The notes beneath the pieces were generated by a model. The model was not told the DNA's origin, did not search any database, and was given only the letters and a program-made list of their open reading frames with translations. The position numbers and the translations under genes are program-made. A DNA stretch of 64,000 bases from Flavimobilis soli (GTDB lineage: Bacteria; Actinomycetota; Actinomycetes; Actinomycetales; Cellulomonadaceae): assembly GCF_002564025.1 (NCBI RefSeq), contig NZ_PDJH01000001.1, forward strand, positions 310,001 through 374,000. Reading direction: 5' to 3'. Below are positions 14,992 through 24,068 of the stretch, piece by piece. Positions within the stretch are counted from its first letter, which is position 1. Every line of letters begins with the position of its first letter.

Positions 14992-16112
14992 CAGGCCTCC
15001 TGGGGGTGCGTGGAGCGGACGGGCTGGGGGCGGGCGACGACGAGGACGTCGGGCCCGAGGGGCTGTGTGCTGAGCGTCTCGAGGCGCAGGGCCGCGTCAA
15101 TCGTCGTGACACCGAGGTCGGCGAGAGCGGACGGACCTGCGCCGAGCAGGACGGGAGCGACGTAGGCGTGCACCTCGTCGACGAGGCCAGCGCGCAGGAA
15201 CGCGGCCGCGAGCGTGGGCCCACCCTCGACGAGCAGGTGCCGGACCTCGCGCGCGGCGAGCTCAGCGAGTACGACGCGCACGTCGTGGGTCCGCACGTGC
15301 ACGAGCGGGCCGCCGGGTGCGGTGCGCAGCCGGGCACGCGACGGCACGTCCCGGTGACCGACGACGACCCTGACCGGCTGATGCCCGTCCGGGTCCGCGT
15401 CGCCGGGCGTGCGCGCGGTGAGCGTCGGGTCGTCCGCGAGGACGGTCGCCGTGCCGACGGCGATCGCGTCGACGGTGCGGCGCACCCTGTGCGCGTGCGC
15501 GCGGCTCTGCGCCGAGGTGATCCAGCGGCTCGTGCCGTCGATCGCGGCGACGCGACCGTCGAGGCTCGTCGCGGTCTTGAGCGTCACGAAGGGGCGCCCG
15601 GTCGTGACCGCGTGCAGCCAGACCCGCAGCAGGTCGTGCCCCGGGCCTGCGCCGTCCTCGAGCGGCCCGGGGACCTGGACGCCAGCGGCACGCAGGCGCT
15701 CTGCTCCCCCGGCGGCGGCCGGGTTCGGGTCCGGGACGAGGTGGACGACCTCGGCGACGCCCGCGGCGATCAGGGCCTCGGCGCACGGGCCGGTCCGGCC
15801 CGTGTGGTTGCACGGCTCGAGGGTGACGACCGCGGTGGCACCCCGGGTGTCGTGGCCGCGGCGGCGGGCGGCGGCGATCGCGTCGACCTCGGCGTGGGCC
15901 GTGCCGGAGCCGCGGTGGTATCCCGTCCCGAGGACCGCGCGGGGGGCGTCTGACGGTGCTCCGTCCACGCGCGGCGCGAGCAGGACGCAACCGACGCGAG
16001 GGTTGGGCCCGTGCGCTGGTCCGAGCGCGGCGAGGCGCAGGGCGACGTTCGCGGCGTCGACGAGCGTCACGGCAGACGGCGCTGTGCCCGCGTCGGTGTC
16101 CAGGGTGCTCAT
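14991..16112 (-). CDS. ribD: Bifunctional riboflavin deaminase/reductase RibD
   Basis: A 373-residue fusion: an N-terminal cytidine-deaminase-like domain (zinc ligands in HAEVDAIAAA and LEPCNHTGRTGPCAEAL, residues about 65-115) and a C-terminal NADPH reductase (TLKTATSLDGRVAAIDGTSRWITS, AIAVGTATVLADDPTLT, LLVEGGPTLAAAFL). It carries out the second and third steps of the pyrimidine branch. I chose ATG 16112 because GGGAG lies 5 bp upstream; the longer frame runs into riboswitch sequence. It is the first gene of the rib operon. Confidence 0.94.
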   Translation of the reverse strand: MSTLDTDAGTAPSAVTLVDAANVALRLAALGPAHGPNPRVGCVLLAPRVDGAPSDAPRAVLGTGYHRGSGTAHAEVDAIAAARRRGHDTRGATAVVTLEPCNHTGRTGPCAEALIAAGVAEVVHLVPDPNPAAAGGAERLRAAGVQVPGPLEDGAGPGHDLLRVWLHAVTTGRPFVTLKTATSLDGRVAAIDGTSRWITSAQSRAHAHRVRRTVDAIAVGTATVLADDPTLTARTPGDADPDGHQPVRVVVGHRDVPSRARLRTAPGGPLVHVRTHDVRVVLAELAAREVRHLLVEGGPTLAAAFLRAGLVDEVHAYVAPVLLGAGPSALADLGVTTIDAALRLETLSTQPLGPDVLVVARPQPVRSTHPQEA

Positions 16113-16204
16113 GCTGCTCCCGAAGGTCAGCTCCGGGGTGAGGATCGGCAGCACGATCCGCGCAGGGGCGCGCGACGAGGAGGGTCGCTGCCGCTGCGAC
16201 ACGT

Positions 16205-16345
16205 ACGCCTCTCATCCGGACTTTGACCGTCGGTCCTGGAGTTCCACCAGGTCGGCCATCACCTCCGCTCCGGGTGGAACGGACGATCAGGTTCGCGGAC
16301 TATCACCGCCGGCTCGGAATTTCACCGACCCCGGAGCACGTGCTC
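16205..16345 (-). promoter_or_regulatory. FMN riboswitch (RFN element) of the rib operon
   Basis: Reading the minus strand from about 16345, the conserved RFN blocks appear in order: GGTCGGTGAAATTCCGAG, CCGGCGGTGATAGTCCGCGA, GGTGGAACTCCAGGACCGA, GGTCAAAGTCCGGATGAGAG. This aptamer binds FMN and shuts off rib expression. It ends about 95 bases before the ribD ATG. No U-rich terminator is seen in between, so control of translation (or Rho access) is more likely than a classical attenuator. The 5' flank has a perfect GAGCACGTGCTC palindrome. Confidence 0.93.
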
Positions 16346-16446
16346 GACCTCAACCATCCCACATCCGACGGCGTGCGAGCAGCATCGTGTCGCACGTCTC
16401 GGTGTGCGGACCGTCCGTTCCCGCACGCCCGCACGTGCAGGACGGG
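16346..16446. other. Intergenic region between the rib riboswitch and rpe
   Basis: About 100 bp that must hold the rib promoter. I see no convincing -35/-10 pair and no gene. Confidence 0.3.
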
Positions 16447-17109
16447 TCAGTGCTGGTGCGCCGACGCCATGCGCCGGAGGGTCTCGATCTCGCCGGGGAT
16501 GTCGTCGGCGCCGTACACCGCGGAACCGGCGACGAACACGTCCGCGCCCGCCTCGGCGGCCCGCTCGATCGTGCTCCGGGACACGCCGCCGTCGATCTGG
16601 AGCTGCAGCGACAGCTCGGACGAACGGATCGCCTCGCGCACACGGCGGATCTTCGGGAGCGTGCCCTCGATGAACGACTGGCCGCCGAAACCGGGCTCGA
16701 CCGTCATGACGAGCACCATGTCGAACTCCGGGAGGAGGTCGAGGTACGGCTCGACGGGCGTGGCGGGCCGCAGCGCGAGAGCCGCGCGCGCACCGAGCCG
16801 TCGCAGCTCGCGCGCGAGCCGGACGGGCGCGGTGGCGGCCTCCGCGTGGAACGTGACCGACGCGGCGCCAGCCTCCGCGAAGCCGGGGGCCCAGCGGTCG
16901 GGGTCCTCGATCATGAGGTGCACGTCGACCGGCACGGGGCTGACCTGCACGATGCGCTCGACGACGGGCAGGCCGATCGTCAGGTTCGGCACGAAGTGGT
17001 TGTCCATGACGTCGACGTGCGCGGCGTCGGCCGTCGCGATCGCCTGGAGGTCACGCTCGAGGTTCGTGAAGTCGGCGGAGAGGATGCTCGGGTTGATCGC
17101 GATGCCCAT
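16447..17109 (-). CDS. rpe: Ribulose-phosphate 3-epimerase
   Basis: This 220-residue TIM-barrel enzyme interconverts ribulose 5-phosphate and xylulose 5-phosphate in the pentose phosphate pathway. Motifs: [17 protein letters not shown] at the N-terminus, the metal site [46 protein letters not shown] and [29 protein letters not shown] (phosphate-binding). It lies 42 bp after rsmB in the conserved fmt-rsmB-rpe-ribD order of actinobacteria. Confidence 0.95.
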   Translation of the reverse strand: MGIAINPSILSADFTNLERDLQAIATADAAHVDVMDNHFVPNLTIGLPVVERIVQVSPVPVDVHLMIEDPDRWAPGFAEAGAASVTFHAEAATAPVRLARELRRLGARAALALRPATPVEPYLDLLPEFDMVLVMTVEPGFGGQSFIEGTLPKIRRVREAIRSSELSLQLQIDGGVSRSTIERAAEAGADVFVAGSAVYGADDIPGEIETLRRMASAHQH

Positions 17110-17151
17110 GCGGTCAGCCTAGCGGCGACCGCCCGGGCGCGGCCGCCCTGG

Positions 17152-18675
17152 TCAGCGTGTACGCCGCAGGAGAGTCAGGTGCATCGCGTCGGTCCCGTGC
17201 ACGTGCGGCCACAGCTGCACGTCGCTCCGGTCGCCGACGTCGATCGGCGAGACGCTCACCTCGCGCACGGCCGCCGCCGCGTCGACGCGCTCGACGTCGT
17301 CGCGCTCCCGCAGGACGTCGTCGACGACGACGCGCGTCTCTGCGAGGTGCGGCGAGCACGTCACGTAGCCGACGACGCCCCCGACGCGGACCGTGCCGAG
17401 CGCCGACCGCAACAGCTCGCGCTGCAGCGCGGCGAGCGCAGGAACGTCCGACGGCTCGCGGCGCCACCGCGACTCGGGGCGGCGGCGCAGCGCGCCGAGG
17501 CCCGTGCACGGCGCGTCGAGCAGCACGCGGTCGAACGCCCCGGGCTGCTCCTCACCGAACCGGCGGCCGTCGCCCACGACGACGTCCTCGACCGCATCCG
17601 CAGGGACCGCGGCGAGCGCGCCCTCGACGAGCCGTGCACGGTGCGGAGCCACCTCGTTCGCGACGAGCCGCGCACCCTGCTCCCCCGCGAGCGCCGCGAG
17701 CAGCGCCGCCTTGCCGCCCGGCCCGGCGCACATGTCGAGCCAACGCTCGTCCGGGCCCTCGACCGGCACGGAGGCGAACGCGAGCGTCACGAGCTGTGAC
17801 CCCTCGTCCTGCACGCCCGCAGCGCCTGCGCGGACCGCCGGGATGCTCGACGGGTCGGACCCGGGCAGCACAGCCGCCGTCGACGCGAACCGGCCGGCGA
17901 CCAGTGCGCCGTCGTCCCCGCCGAGCGCCTCGAGCGCTTCCTCGCGCAGCTGCGCGACGTCGAGCAGGCCGGGGCGGGCGACGAGCGTCACGCGAGGCGA
18001 GTCGTTGTCTGCCTCGAGCAGCGCCTCGAGCTCGCTCGCCTCGCGACCGTTGCCCGCGAGCGAGTCGCGCAGAGCACGAGCGACCCAGACGGGGTGCGAC
18101 CCGAGCAGCGCGGCGCGTGCGACGTCGTCGCTCTCCTCAGCAGCGAGCCGCTGCCACCACTCCTCGGCGGGGGTCGCCGCGACCTTGCGCAGGACCGCGT
18201 TGACGAGCTGGGCGCTGCCCGTACCTACGTGCGCGCGAGCAAGTCCGACGGTCTCCGACACGGCCGCGTGCGCCGGCACGCGCATCCCGAGGACCTGGTG
18301 GACGCCGAGGCGCAGCACGTCGAGCACGGGAGGGTCGACCTGGTCGAGCGGCCTGGTGAGGCACTTCGCGAGCACGGCGTCGTAGCGCCCGCGCAGGCGC
18401 AGGGTGCCGTAGGTCAGCTCGGTCGCGAACGCAGCGTCGCGCCCCTTGAGCCGCGCGCGGCGCAGCGCGGGCGGCAGGACGAGGTTCGCGTACGCGTCCG
18501 CCTCGGCCACCTCGCGGAGCACCTCGTACGCGACCTCGCGAGCCGGGTCGGAACCGCGACGACGCTGAGACGGCGCGAGGGCGCCCCGCTGCTCGGGTCG
18601 ACGGACCGCACCACGCTCGTGGCCGCGCGCGTTGCGCCGCCGACCGCCGTCGTCCGGAGGCCCCGCGGTGCTCAC
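17152..18675 (-). CDS. rsmB: 16S rRNA m5C967 methyltransferase RsmB
   Basis: This 507-residue enzyme has a basic, low-complexity N-terminal tail (about 40 residues) and a NusB-like RNA-binding domain (about 45-180: [32 protein letters not shown]). It ends in a SAM-dependent methyltransferase with [18 protein letters not shown] (SAM loop), [22 protein letters not shown] (first catalytic Cys) and [14 protein letters not shown] (second Cys). It methylates C967 of 16S rRNA. The GTG start overlaps the fmt stop by 4 bp. Confidence 0.94.
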   Translation of the reverse strand: MSTAGPPDDGGRRRNARGHERGAVRRPEQRGALAPSQRRRGSDPAREVAYEVLREVAEADAYANLVLPPALRRARLKGRDAAFATELTYGTLRLRGRYDAVLAKCLTRPLDQVDPPVLDVLRLGVHQVLGMRVPAHAAVSETVGLARAHVGTGSAQLVNAVLRKVAATPAEEWWQRLAAEESDDVARAALLGSHPVWVARALRDSLAGNGREASELEALLEADNDSPRVTLVARPGLLDVAQLREEALEALGGDDGALVAGRFASTAAVLPGSDPSSIPAVRAGAAGVQDEGSQLVTLAFASVPVEGPDERWLDMCAGPGGKAALLAALAGEQGARLVANEVAPHRARLVEGALAAVPADAVEDVVVGDGRRFGEEQPGAFDRVLLDAPCTGLGALRRRPESRWRREPSDVPALAALQRELLRSALGTVRVGGVVGYVTCSPHLAETRVVVDDVLRERDDVERVDAAAAVREVSVSPIDVGDRSDVQLWPHVHGTDAMHLTLLRRTR

Positions 18676-19604
18676 AGCGCCCCCAGCACGGTGCCGGGCT
18701 CGAGGCGCGCACCGCGCGCCCAGTCCGCAGCGGCCATCTTCTTCTTGCCGACCGGCACGACGTCACCGAGCCGCACGGCCGACGTCGCTGTCCCGACGAG
18801 CACCTCGCGCTTGGAGACCTGGACCTCGCCCGGGGCGAGGCCGGTCGTGTCTGCGACGGGCTGTACCGGCCCGAGGCCGAGGCGCTCGCCGCTCGGGAGC
18901 GTCGTCCACGCGCCCGGTGCGGGCGTGCACGCGCGGACGCGCCTGTCGACGGCGAGCGCGGGGACGCCCCAGTCGACCTGGGCGTCGGCGGGCGTGAGCT
19001 TCGCGGCGTGCGAGACGCCGTCAGCGGGCTGGGCGACCGGGCCGAGCTGGTTGCCGGCGAGACCGTCCATCGTCGCGACCATGAGCGGCGCGCCCGCGGT
19101 CGCGAGACGCTCGAGCAGCTCGCCCGACGTGTCGCGCGGGCGGATGGTCTCGGTCAGCGTGCCGAGCACGGGGCCGGTGTCGAGGCCCTCGTCGATGAGG
19201 AACGTCGTCGCGCCCGTCACCTCGTCACCCGCCATGAGCGCGCGCTGCACCGGGGCGGCCCCGCGCCAGGCGGGAAGGATCGAGAAGTGCAGGTTCACCC
19301 AGCCGATGCGCGGGATCGCGAGCGCCTCGGGTCGCAGCAGCTCGCCGTACGCGACCACCGCCGCGCAGTCGAGATCGAGCTCGCGCAGGCGCTCGAGCAC
19401 CTCGGGGTCGCGAGGCCGTCCGGTGATGACCTCGATGCCGAGCTCTTCGGCGCGCACGCGCACGGGGCTCGGCACGAGCCTGCGCCCACGGCCCGCCGGG
19501 GCGTCCGCCCGGGTGAGGACCGCGACGACGTCGTGCGGCGAGGCCACGAGGGCGTCGAGCGTGGGGACGGCGACGTCAGGCGTGCCGGCAAACAGGAGGC
19601 GCAT
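18672..19604 (-). CDS. fmt: Methionyl-tRNA formyltransferase
   Basis: This 310-residue enzyme formylates initiator Met-tRNA with 10-formyl-THF. Motifs: [16 protein letters not shown] start, [47 protein letters not shown] (the Asn-His-Asp active site and SLLP-type loop, here SILP) and a C-terminal tRNA-binding OB fold. ATG 19604 is preferred over GTG 19610. TAGGAT (19618-19613, minus strand) lies 8 bp before the ATG, so a leaderless start is possible. Normally fmt follows priA; here two accessory genes intervene. Confidence 0.94.
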   Translation of the reverse strand: MRLLFAGTPDVAVPTLDALVASPHDVVAVLTRADAPAGRGRRLVPSPVRVRAEELGIEVITGRPRDPEVLERLRELDLDCAAVVAYGELLRPEALAIPRIGWVNLHFSILPAWRGAAPVQRALMAGDEVTGATTFLIDEGLDTGPVLGTLTETIRPRDTSGELLERLATAGAPLMVATMDGLAGNQLGPVAQPADGVSHAAKLTPADAQVDWGVPALAVDRRVRACTPAPGAWTTLPSGERLGLGPVQPVADTTGLAPGEVQVSKREVLVGTATSAVRLGDVVPVGKKKMAAADWARGARLEPGTVLGAL

Positions 19605-19655
19605 GGTCACCCATCCTAGGCGTCGGACGCCCGCCCGCCCGGGCCCGGACGCACG

Positions 19656-19691
19656 CGTGGGGTGGGACGGCGGTCACCGTCCCACCCCACG
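19656..19691 (-). terminator. Strong hairpin terminator after the heptad-repeat gene
   Basis: CGTGGGGTGGGACGG pairs perfectly with CCGTCCCACCCCACG around a 6-base loop, starting 13 bp after the stop of the heptad-repeat gene. No U-tract follows. Confidence 0.75.
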
Positions 19692-19704
19692 CTCGTCGTC
19701 GAGG

Positions 19705-21528
19705 TCAGGCCTCCAGGCGGTTGCGGCGGGCGAGGCCCGTCGCCGCCGCACCGATCGCGAGAGCCGTCAGGACGCCACCACCGAGGGCGAGCGACGTCGT
19801 CGGGCTCTCCTCGACGTCAGCACGCAGCTTGGCGTTGCCGTCGGCGACCTGCGTCGTGCCCGAGCTCAGCTCGGCGGCACCCGCGGACAGCGTCGCGCTG
19901 CCCGCGGACAGCTGCTCTGCGCCGTCAGCGAGGGACGTGCTGCCCTCGGCGAGACGACCAGCGCCATCGGCCAGCTCGCTGCTGCCCTCGGCGAGCTGGC
20001 CGGCGCCGGCGTCTGCCTCGCTGAGGCCGTCGCGCAGCGTGATCGCACCGGTCGCGAGACGCGACGTGCCCGACTGCAGCTCCGTGGCCCCGGATGCGAG
20101 CGCACCGTTGCCCTGGGCGAGGGACACCGCGCCCTCGCGCAGCGTGCCTGTGCCAGCAGCCAGCGTGCCCGCGCCGCTGCGGAGGTCACGCGCTCCGGCG
20201 TACAGGCTCGACGCGCCGTTCTTCAGCTTGCCCGCGCCCGCTGCGAGAGCGTCGGTGCCCTTGACCAGATCCTTGGCGCCCTTGGCGAGAGCCGTGCTGC
20301 CGTCGGCGATCGCACCAGTACCGGTCGTGAGCGGACCGGTCGCCGCAGCAAGCTTCCCGGTGCCGGCCTTGAGGTCCGCGGCACCGGCGGCGAGATCCTT
20401 GCTGCCACCGACGAGCGGCTTGAGCGCCTCGTCGCGGAACTTCACGCTGCCGCCCTGGAGACGCTTGGCACCCGCGAGGGCACCGTCGAGCTTCGTCGCG
20501 AAGCCGTTGGCCTGGCGGCTGATCTCCTGCGCCCCGGCCTTCGCGTCGCCCACGCCGTCCTTGAGGCCGCTGATCATCTCGGCGAACCTCGGGATCTCGG
20601 CTCCGGTGAGCTCGTTGTCGGCGAGCATCGCCTCGATCTGCTCGAGCGTGGGGATCGCCGTGTCGAGGCCGCTGTCGAGCAGGTCGGCGCCAGCGGCGAG
20701 CCCGCGCGCTCCTGCGGGCGCAGCCGCGAGGCCGCCAGCGAGCTGGTCGGCACCGGCGACGATGCCCTCGTCACCCGCGAACGCGGCGAGCGCGCCCTGC
20801 GCACCGTCGCGCAGCGCGATCGCGCCGTCGGAGACCTTGCCGGCACCAGCGTCCGCGGACTTGATGCCCGCGGCAAGGGTCCCGGCGGAGGAGTTGAGCC
20901 TCGTGCTGCCGTCGGCGAGCTTGTCGGCGCCTGCCTTGAGGCTCTTCGCACCGTTCTTCACGGCGACCGCGCCGTCGGCGGCCGCGGCGGCGCCGGTCGA
21001 GAGCGACTTGGTGCCCTTGGTGAGGGTGCCCGTCCCGGCGTGGAGCTTCGAGGCGCCAGCGTCGAGCGAGCCGGCGCCCTCAGCGAGGCGTGACGCGCCC
21101 GACGAGGCCTGGGCGGCCCCCTGCGCGAGTCGTGCTGCGCCCGCGTCCGCAGACTGGAGCCCGTCGGCGAGCGTCGTCGAGCCGTCGACGAGCTTGCCGG
21201 TGCCATCCGCGAGCGAGCCGGCGCCCTCCGCGAGGCGGTTAGCGCCCTCGTTGAGCGTGCCGGCGCCCGTCTTGAGGTCGGCTGCGCCGGTCGCCAGCGT
21301 CGTGGCTCCCTCGGCTGCCGTGCTGGCGCCTTCCGCGAGCGTGGCCGCACCTTCGTCGACCCGGCCGGAGCCGTCGGACAGCTTGATCGACCCGTCTCGC
21401 ACCTTCCCGTGGAAGACGAGCAGGAACGTGATCAGGGCGATCGCGGTGAGGGCGAGGAGGACGTGGCCGATCACGTGCATCGTGGTGGCCAGTGAGGATC
21501 TGGGTGCGGCTGAGCGGGGCGAAGTCAT
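19705..21528 (-). CDS. Heptad-repeat membrane protein (YhgE/Pip-like repeats)
   Basis: This 607-residue protein is almost entirely repeats. A membrane helix at about 17-40 (MHVIGHVLLALTAIALITFL) is followed by about 27 heptads of consensus xxLxxGA (for example NRLAEGA-GSLADGT) to about residue 245. A central non-repeat segment follows (LDTAIPTLEQIEAMLADNELTG), then about 30 more heptads to about 575 and a second hydrophobic helix near 582-602 ending in ARRNRLEA. The same Leu/Gly heptad occurs between the membrane domains of YhgE/Pip and some MMPL-type exporters, but no transporter domain is present here. It probably forms a long extracytoplasmic rod anchored at both ends; the function is unknown. 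AGGAA precedes ATG 21528. Confidence 0.75.
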   Translation of the reverse strand: MTSPRSAAPRSSLATTMHVIGHVLLALTAIALITFLLVFHGKVRDGSIKLSDGSGRVDEGAATLAEGASTAAEGATTLATGAADLKTGAGTLNEGANRLAEGAGSLADGTGKLVDGSTTLADGLQSADAGAARLAQGAAQASSGASRLAEGAGSLDAGASKLHAGTGTLTKGTKSLSTGAAAAADGAVAVKNGAKSLKAGADKLADGSTRLNSSAGTLAAGIKSADAGAGKVSDGAIALRDGAQGALAAFAGDEGIVAGADQLAGGLAAAPAGARGLAAGADLLDSGLDTAIPTLEQIEAMLADNELTGAEIPRFAEMISGLKDGVGDAKAGAQEISRQANGFATKLDGALAGAKRLQGGSVKFRDEALKPLVGGSKDLAAGAADLKAGTGKLAAATGPLTTGTGAIADGSTALAKGAKDLVKGTDALAAGAGKLKNGASSLYAGARDLRSGAGTLAAGTGTLREGAVSLAQGNGALASGATELQSGTSRLATGAITLRDGLSEADAGAGQLAEGSSELADGAGRLAEGSTSLADGAEQLSAGSATLSAGAAELSSGTTQVADGNAKLRADVEESPTTSLALGGGVLTALAIGAAATGLARRNRLEA

Positions 21529-21950
21529 GGGCGTTCCTGTCCGCGGCCGTCGTTGGCGCGCGTTTCTCAGCAGCCGGAGGCTGTCGTCGGTCTGTTTCGG
21601 GCACGCTCGCGCCACGCGGTGGCGAGGTCGCGATGCGCTGGTGGGTCAGGGCGAGACGCTCGTCGTTGAGCGTCCGGGTCGGGCGGCGGTCGCCGCAGGC
21701 CGGCAGGGGTCTCTCCTCCCCGCCCGGCGGGCCGTGCTGGAGGATAAGTGATACTTGAAGTACTAGGTAACTCTGCAAAGAGCCTACCAAGAACCGTCGC
21801 GTCTGTGAACTGAATCACACGCTCGGCGTGGCGAGATCACCCCGTTCTGGGGCATTCCGAGCGTTGACCTGCGGCGAGACGCTCCGCGAAGCAGCCCTCG
21901 TCGACGGCCGCGACCTACCCGTCGAGGCCGGTGGGACCTTGGTCCGGGCC
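21529..21950. other. 422-bp gene-free region with an AT-rich regulatory stretch
   Basis: No convincing gene is here; the open frames are GC-rich low-complexity translation. The stretch 21743-21795 is unusually AT-rich for this genome and holds TACTT-G-AAGTA (21752-21762), a perfect 5-bp-arm inverted repeat, beside promoter-like TTGCAG and TAGTAC on the minus strand. This is a plausible regulated promoter for the heptad-repeat gene with a leader of about 200 bases. Next to the acyltransferase stop, GGACC-AA-GGTCC nested in GAGGCC/GGCCTC (21924-21952) may be its terminator. Confidence 0.45.
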
Positions 21951-23975
21951 TCAGCGCGGAAGATCGGTGTACGCGTCCAGCACGACGCGCGCGTAGACCT
22001 TTGCTCCCGAGGGGTTCGGGTGCACACCGTCCGCGGCCAGCCCCTCGCCCTTCTTAGAGATCGCGCCGCTCCAGTCCGCGACGACGACGTTCGGGTAGTC
22101 CTTCGCGGCGCGCGCCAGCTCCTTGTTCGTCCCCTTGATCCACGACCGCGCCCCGTAGGCGTTGACGAAGATCACCCGACGCTCGGGGCCCACAGCCTCC
22201 ATCACGTCGGCGACCTGGTCGCGCCGCAGGGTCGTGTTCGTCGCGAGCGACAGGACGACGACGTCACGCAGCCGTCCCTTCTTCTCGAGGTTGGCCATGA
22301 TGCCCGGCGCCGCGAGCATCGAACGGGACACCTCGGCGTCGATCGCCGCGTCGGGGAGGACCTTCGCGAGCTCCTCGGCGCTCGCGAGGGTCACCGAGTC
22401 CCCGATGATCGTCACGTCCGCGCCGGTCAACGGCGCAGGCTCGGTCCGCTCCGGGGAAGGCTCGGCCGAAGCGCCCGGACTTGCGCTCGGGGTGGCCGAC
22501 ACCTTCGGGTCCGCGGCCTTGCCCGGCTCGGTCGACGCGGGCGCTCCGGGAGTCTCGGTCAGCGCGGGCGGAAGGGTCGTCGGCGCCGACTCGAACGCGA
22601 CCCCGATCCCCTTCTCGATCTGCTCCTCGATCGCCGAGACGGACGGGGCCGTCGCGATAGCGACGCCCGCGCCGACGACGGCGAGGCTCGTGAGCGCGGC
22701 TAACGCGGCGCCACGCGCGCGCAAGCGGCGCTGAGGAGCGGCGAGCGGGACGGGCGCGCTCTGCGAGATCGCGCCGGCAGACGTCGTCGCCCAGGCGCCG
22801 AGGGCCTGGGCCGCGCCGGCGAACCCGAGCTTCTGCACCGGCACCTCGACCCAGCGGTAGGACAGCCCGGCGAGGACGAACGTCACGATGATCGTCAGCA
22901 CCCACACGAGGTAGACGCCCGTCCCCTCGACGTACTGCTTCGCGAAGATCTGCGTCAGGAGCACGAAGACCGGCCAGTGCCACAGGTACAGGCCGTAGCT
23001 GCGTCGCCCGACCCACACGAGCACCGGGCTCTCGAGCCAACGGTGGACCGTGCCACCGCGGAGCAGCGCGGCGATCACCGCCGCGGAGCCGAGCGAGGCG
23101 AGGAGGAGGCCTCCACGATACGTCCACGCCGACTCCCACGGCAGCACTGCGGCGAGGACCGCGATCGCGGCCAAGCCCGCGGCCGCCATGACCGTCGGCC
23201 GGGGCAGCCGGACGGGTGACCCGCGACGCTCGGCCGCGGGTCGCGCGAACCAGAACGCGAGGGCGACGCCGAGCATGAGCCCGAAGAGGTGGGTGTCCGT
23301 GCCGTAGTAGACGCGGGTCGGGTCGGTGTCGGGTGACCAGACCACGCTCATCGCGACAGCGGACGCAGCCGCAGCAGAGAGGCCGAGCAGCACGCCGACA
23401 GGACGCCAGCTGCGGCGGAACCGCAGGACCAGGAGCGCCACGAAGGGCCAGAGGAGGTAGAACTGCTCCTCGACCGCGAGCGACCACAGGTTGGCGAACA
23501 GCTGCGGGCTGAGCGCGGCGAAGTACGTGTCCTCCCCCGCGATCGACACCCAGTTGCTCGAGAACGTCATGGCGCCGAACGCCTGCCGGTCCAGGTCGAC
23601 GCGTACGTCACCCCCGACGACGAGGGCGGCCGAGGCGCCGACGGCGAGCACGAGCGAGAGAGCCGGCAGCAGACGACGGGCACGCTTCGCCCAGAACGTC
23701 CCGAGCGCGAGGCGTCCCGTGCTGGCGTGCTCGCGCACGATGCCGGTCGTGATGAGGAAGCCGGAGATCACGAAGAAGACGTCGACCCCGACGAAGCCGC
23801 CCGGCATCGCGGTCGGGGCCAGGTGGAACGCCAGGACCAGCAGGATGGCGATCGCGCGCAGGCCGTCCAGGCCCGGGATCCAGCGCCGGTGGGGCTCAGG
23901 ACTCCTTGCGTCGCCTGCCTCCGCGACCTCCGTGACGGCGGTCGCCTCGAGCTCCATGGTGCGTGGTTCTGTCAC
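21951..23975 (-). CDS. Acyltransferase-3 / SGNH fusion (OafA/YrhL-like)
   Basis: This 674-residue membrane O-acyltransferase has about ten membrane helices in the N-terminal 390 residues, with GLDGLRAIAILLVLAFHLAP (catalytic His), GGFVGVDVFFVISGFLITT and ANLWSLAVEEQFYLLWPF. An eleventh helix, a Pro/Ser/Thr/Ala-rich linker and a periplasmic SGNH domain follow: VTIIGDSVTLASAEEL (GDS serine) and ADGVHPNPSGAKVYA (DxxH). Such proteins acetylate peptidoglycan, teichoic acid or exopolysaccharide; the target here is unknown. The start is uncertain: GTG 23975 (GGAGG 13 bp upstream) or ATG 23957. It stands between priA and fmt, genes that are normally adjacent. Confidence 0.88.
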   Translation of the reverse strand: MTEPRTMELEATAVTEVAEAGDARSPEPHRRWIPGLDGLRAIAILLVLAFHLAPTAMPGGFVGVDVFFVISGFLITTGIVREHASTGRLALGTFWAKRARRLLPALSLVLAVGASAALVVGGDVRVDLDRQAFGAMTFSSNWVSIAGEDTYFAALSPQLFANLWSLAVEEQFYLLWPFVALLVLRFRRSWRPVGVLLGLSAAAASAVAMSVVWSPDTDPTRVYYGTDTHLFGLMLGVALAFWFARPAAERRGSPVRLPRPTVMAAAGLAAIAVLAAVLPWESAWTYRGGLLLASLGSAAVIAALLRGGTVHRWLESPVLVWVGRRSYGLYLWHWPVFVLLTQIFAKQYVEGTGVYLVWVLTIIVTFVLAGLSYRWVEVPVQKLGFAGAAQALGAWATTSAGAISQSAPVPLAAPQRRLRARGAALAALTSLAVVGAGVAIATAPSVSAIEEQIEKGIGVAFESAPTTLPPALTETPGAPASTEPGKAADPKVSATPSASPGASAEPSPERTEPAPLTGADVTIIGDSVTLASAEELAKVLPDAAIDAEVSRSMLAAPGIMANLEKKGRLRDVVVLSLATNTTLRRDQVADVMEAVGPERRVIFVNAYGARSWIKGTNKELARAAKDYPNVVVADWSGAISKKGEGLAADGVHPNPSGAKVYARVVLDAYTDLPR

Positions 23976-24068
23976 AGCGTTGGTCGTGCCTCCGAGCTTG
24001 CCCCTGCTTGCGTCATCCAGTCTCGCACGGTCCGGCCACCGACCGGCCGAGCGCCGCACGGCGTTCCG

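Noticed and set aside
13079..15337. A 752-codon ribBA frame
   Set aside because: The upstream 314 codons overlap ribE and ribD in another frame; ATG 14395 with an ATGA overlap is the real start.
18094..21093. A 999-codon plus-strand open frame over rsmB, fmt and the heptad-repeat gene
   Set aside because: It crosses three well-supported minus-strand genes and a terminator; its translation shows no domain and mirrors the codon pattern of those genes.
19705..21528. Collagen-like or phage tail-fibre reading of the heptad-repeat protein
   Set aside because: The period is seven with Leu and Gly, not Gly-x-y, and no phage genes are near; both ends carry membrane helices.
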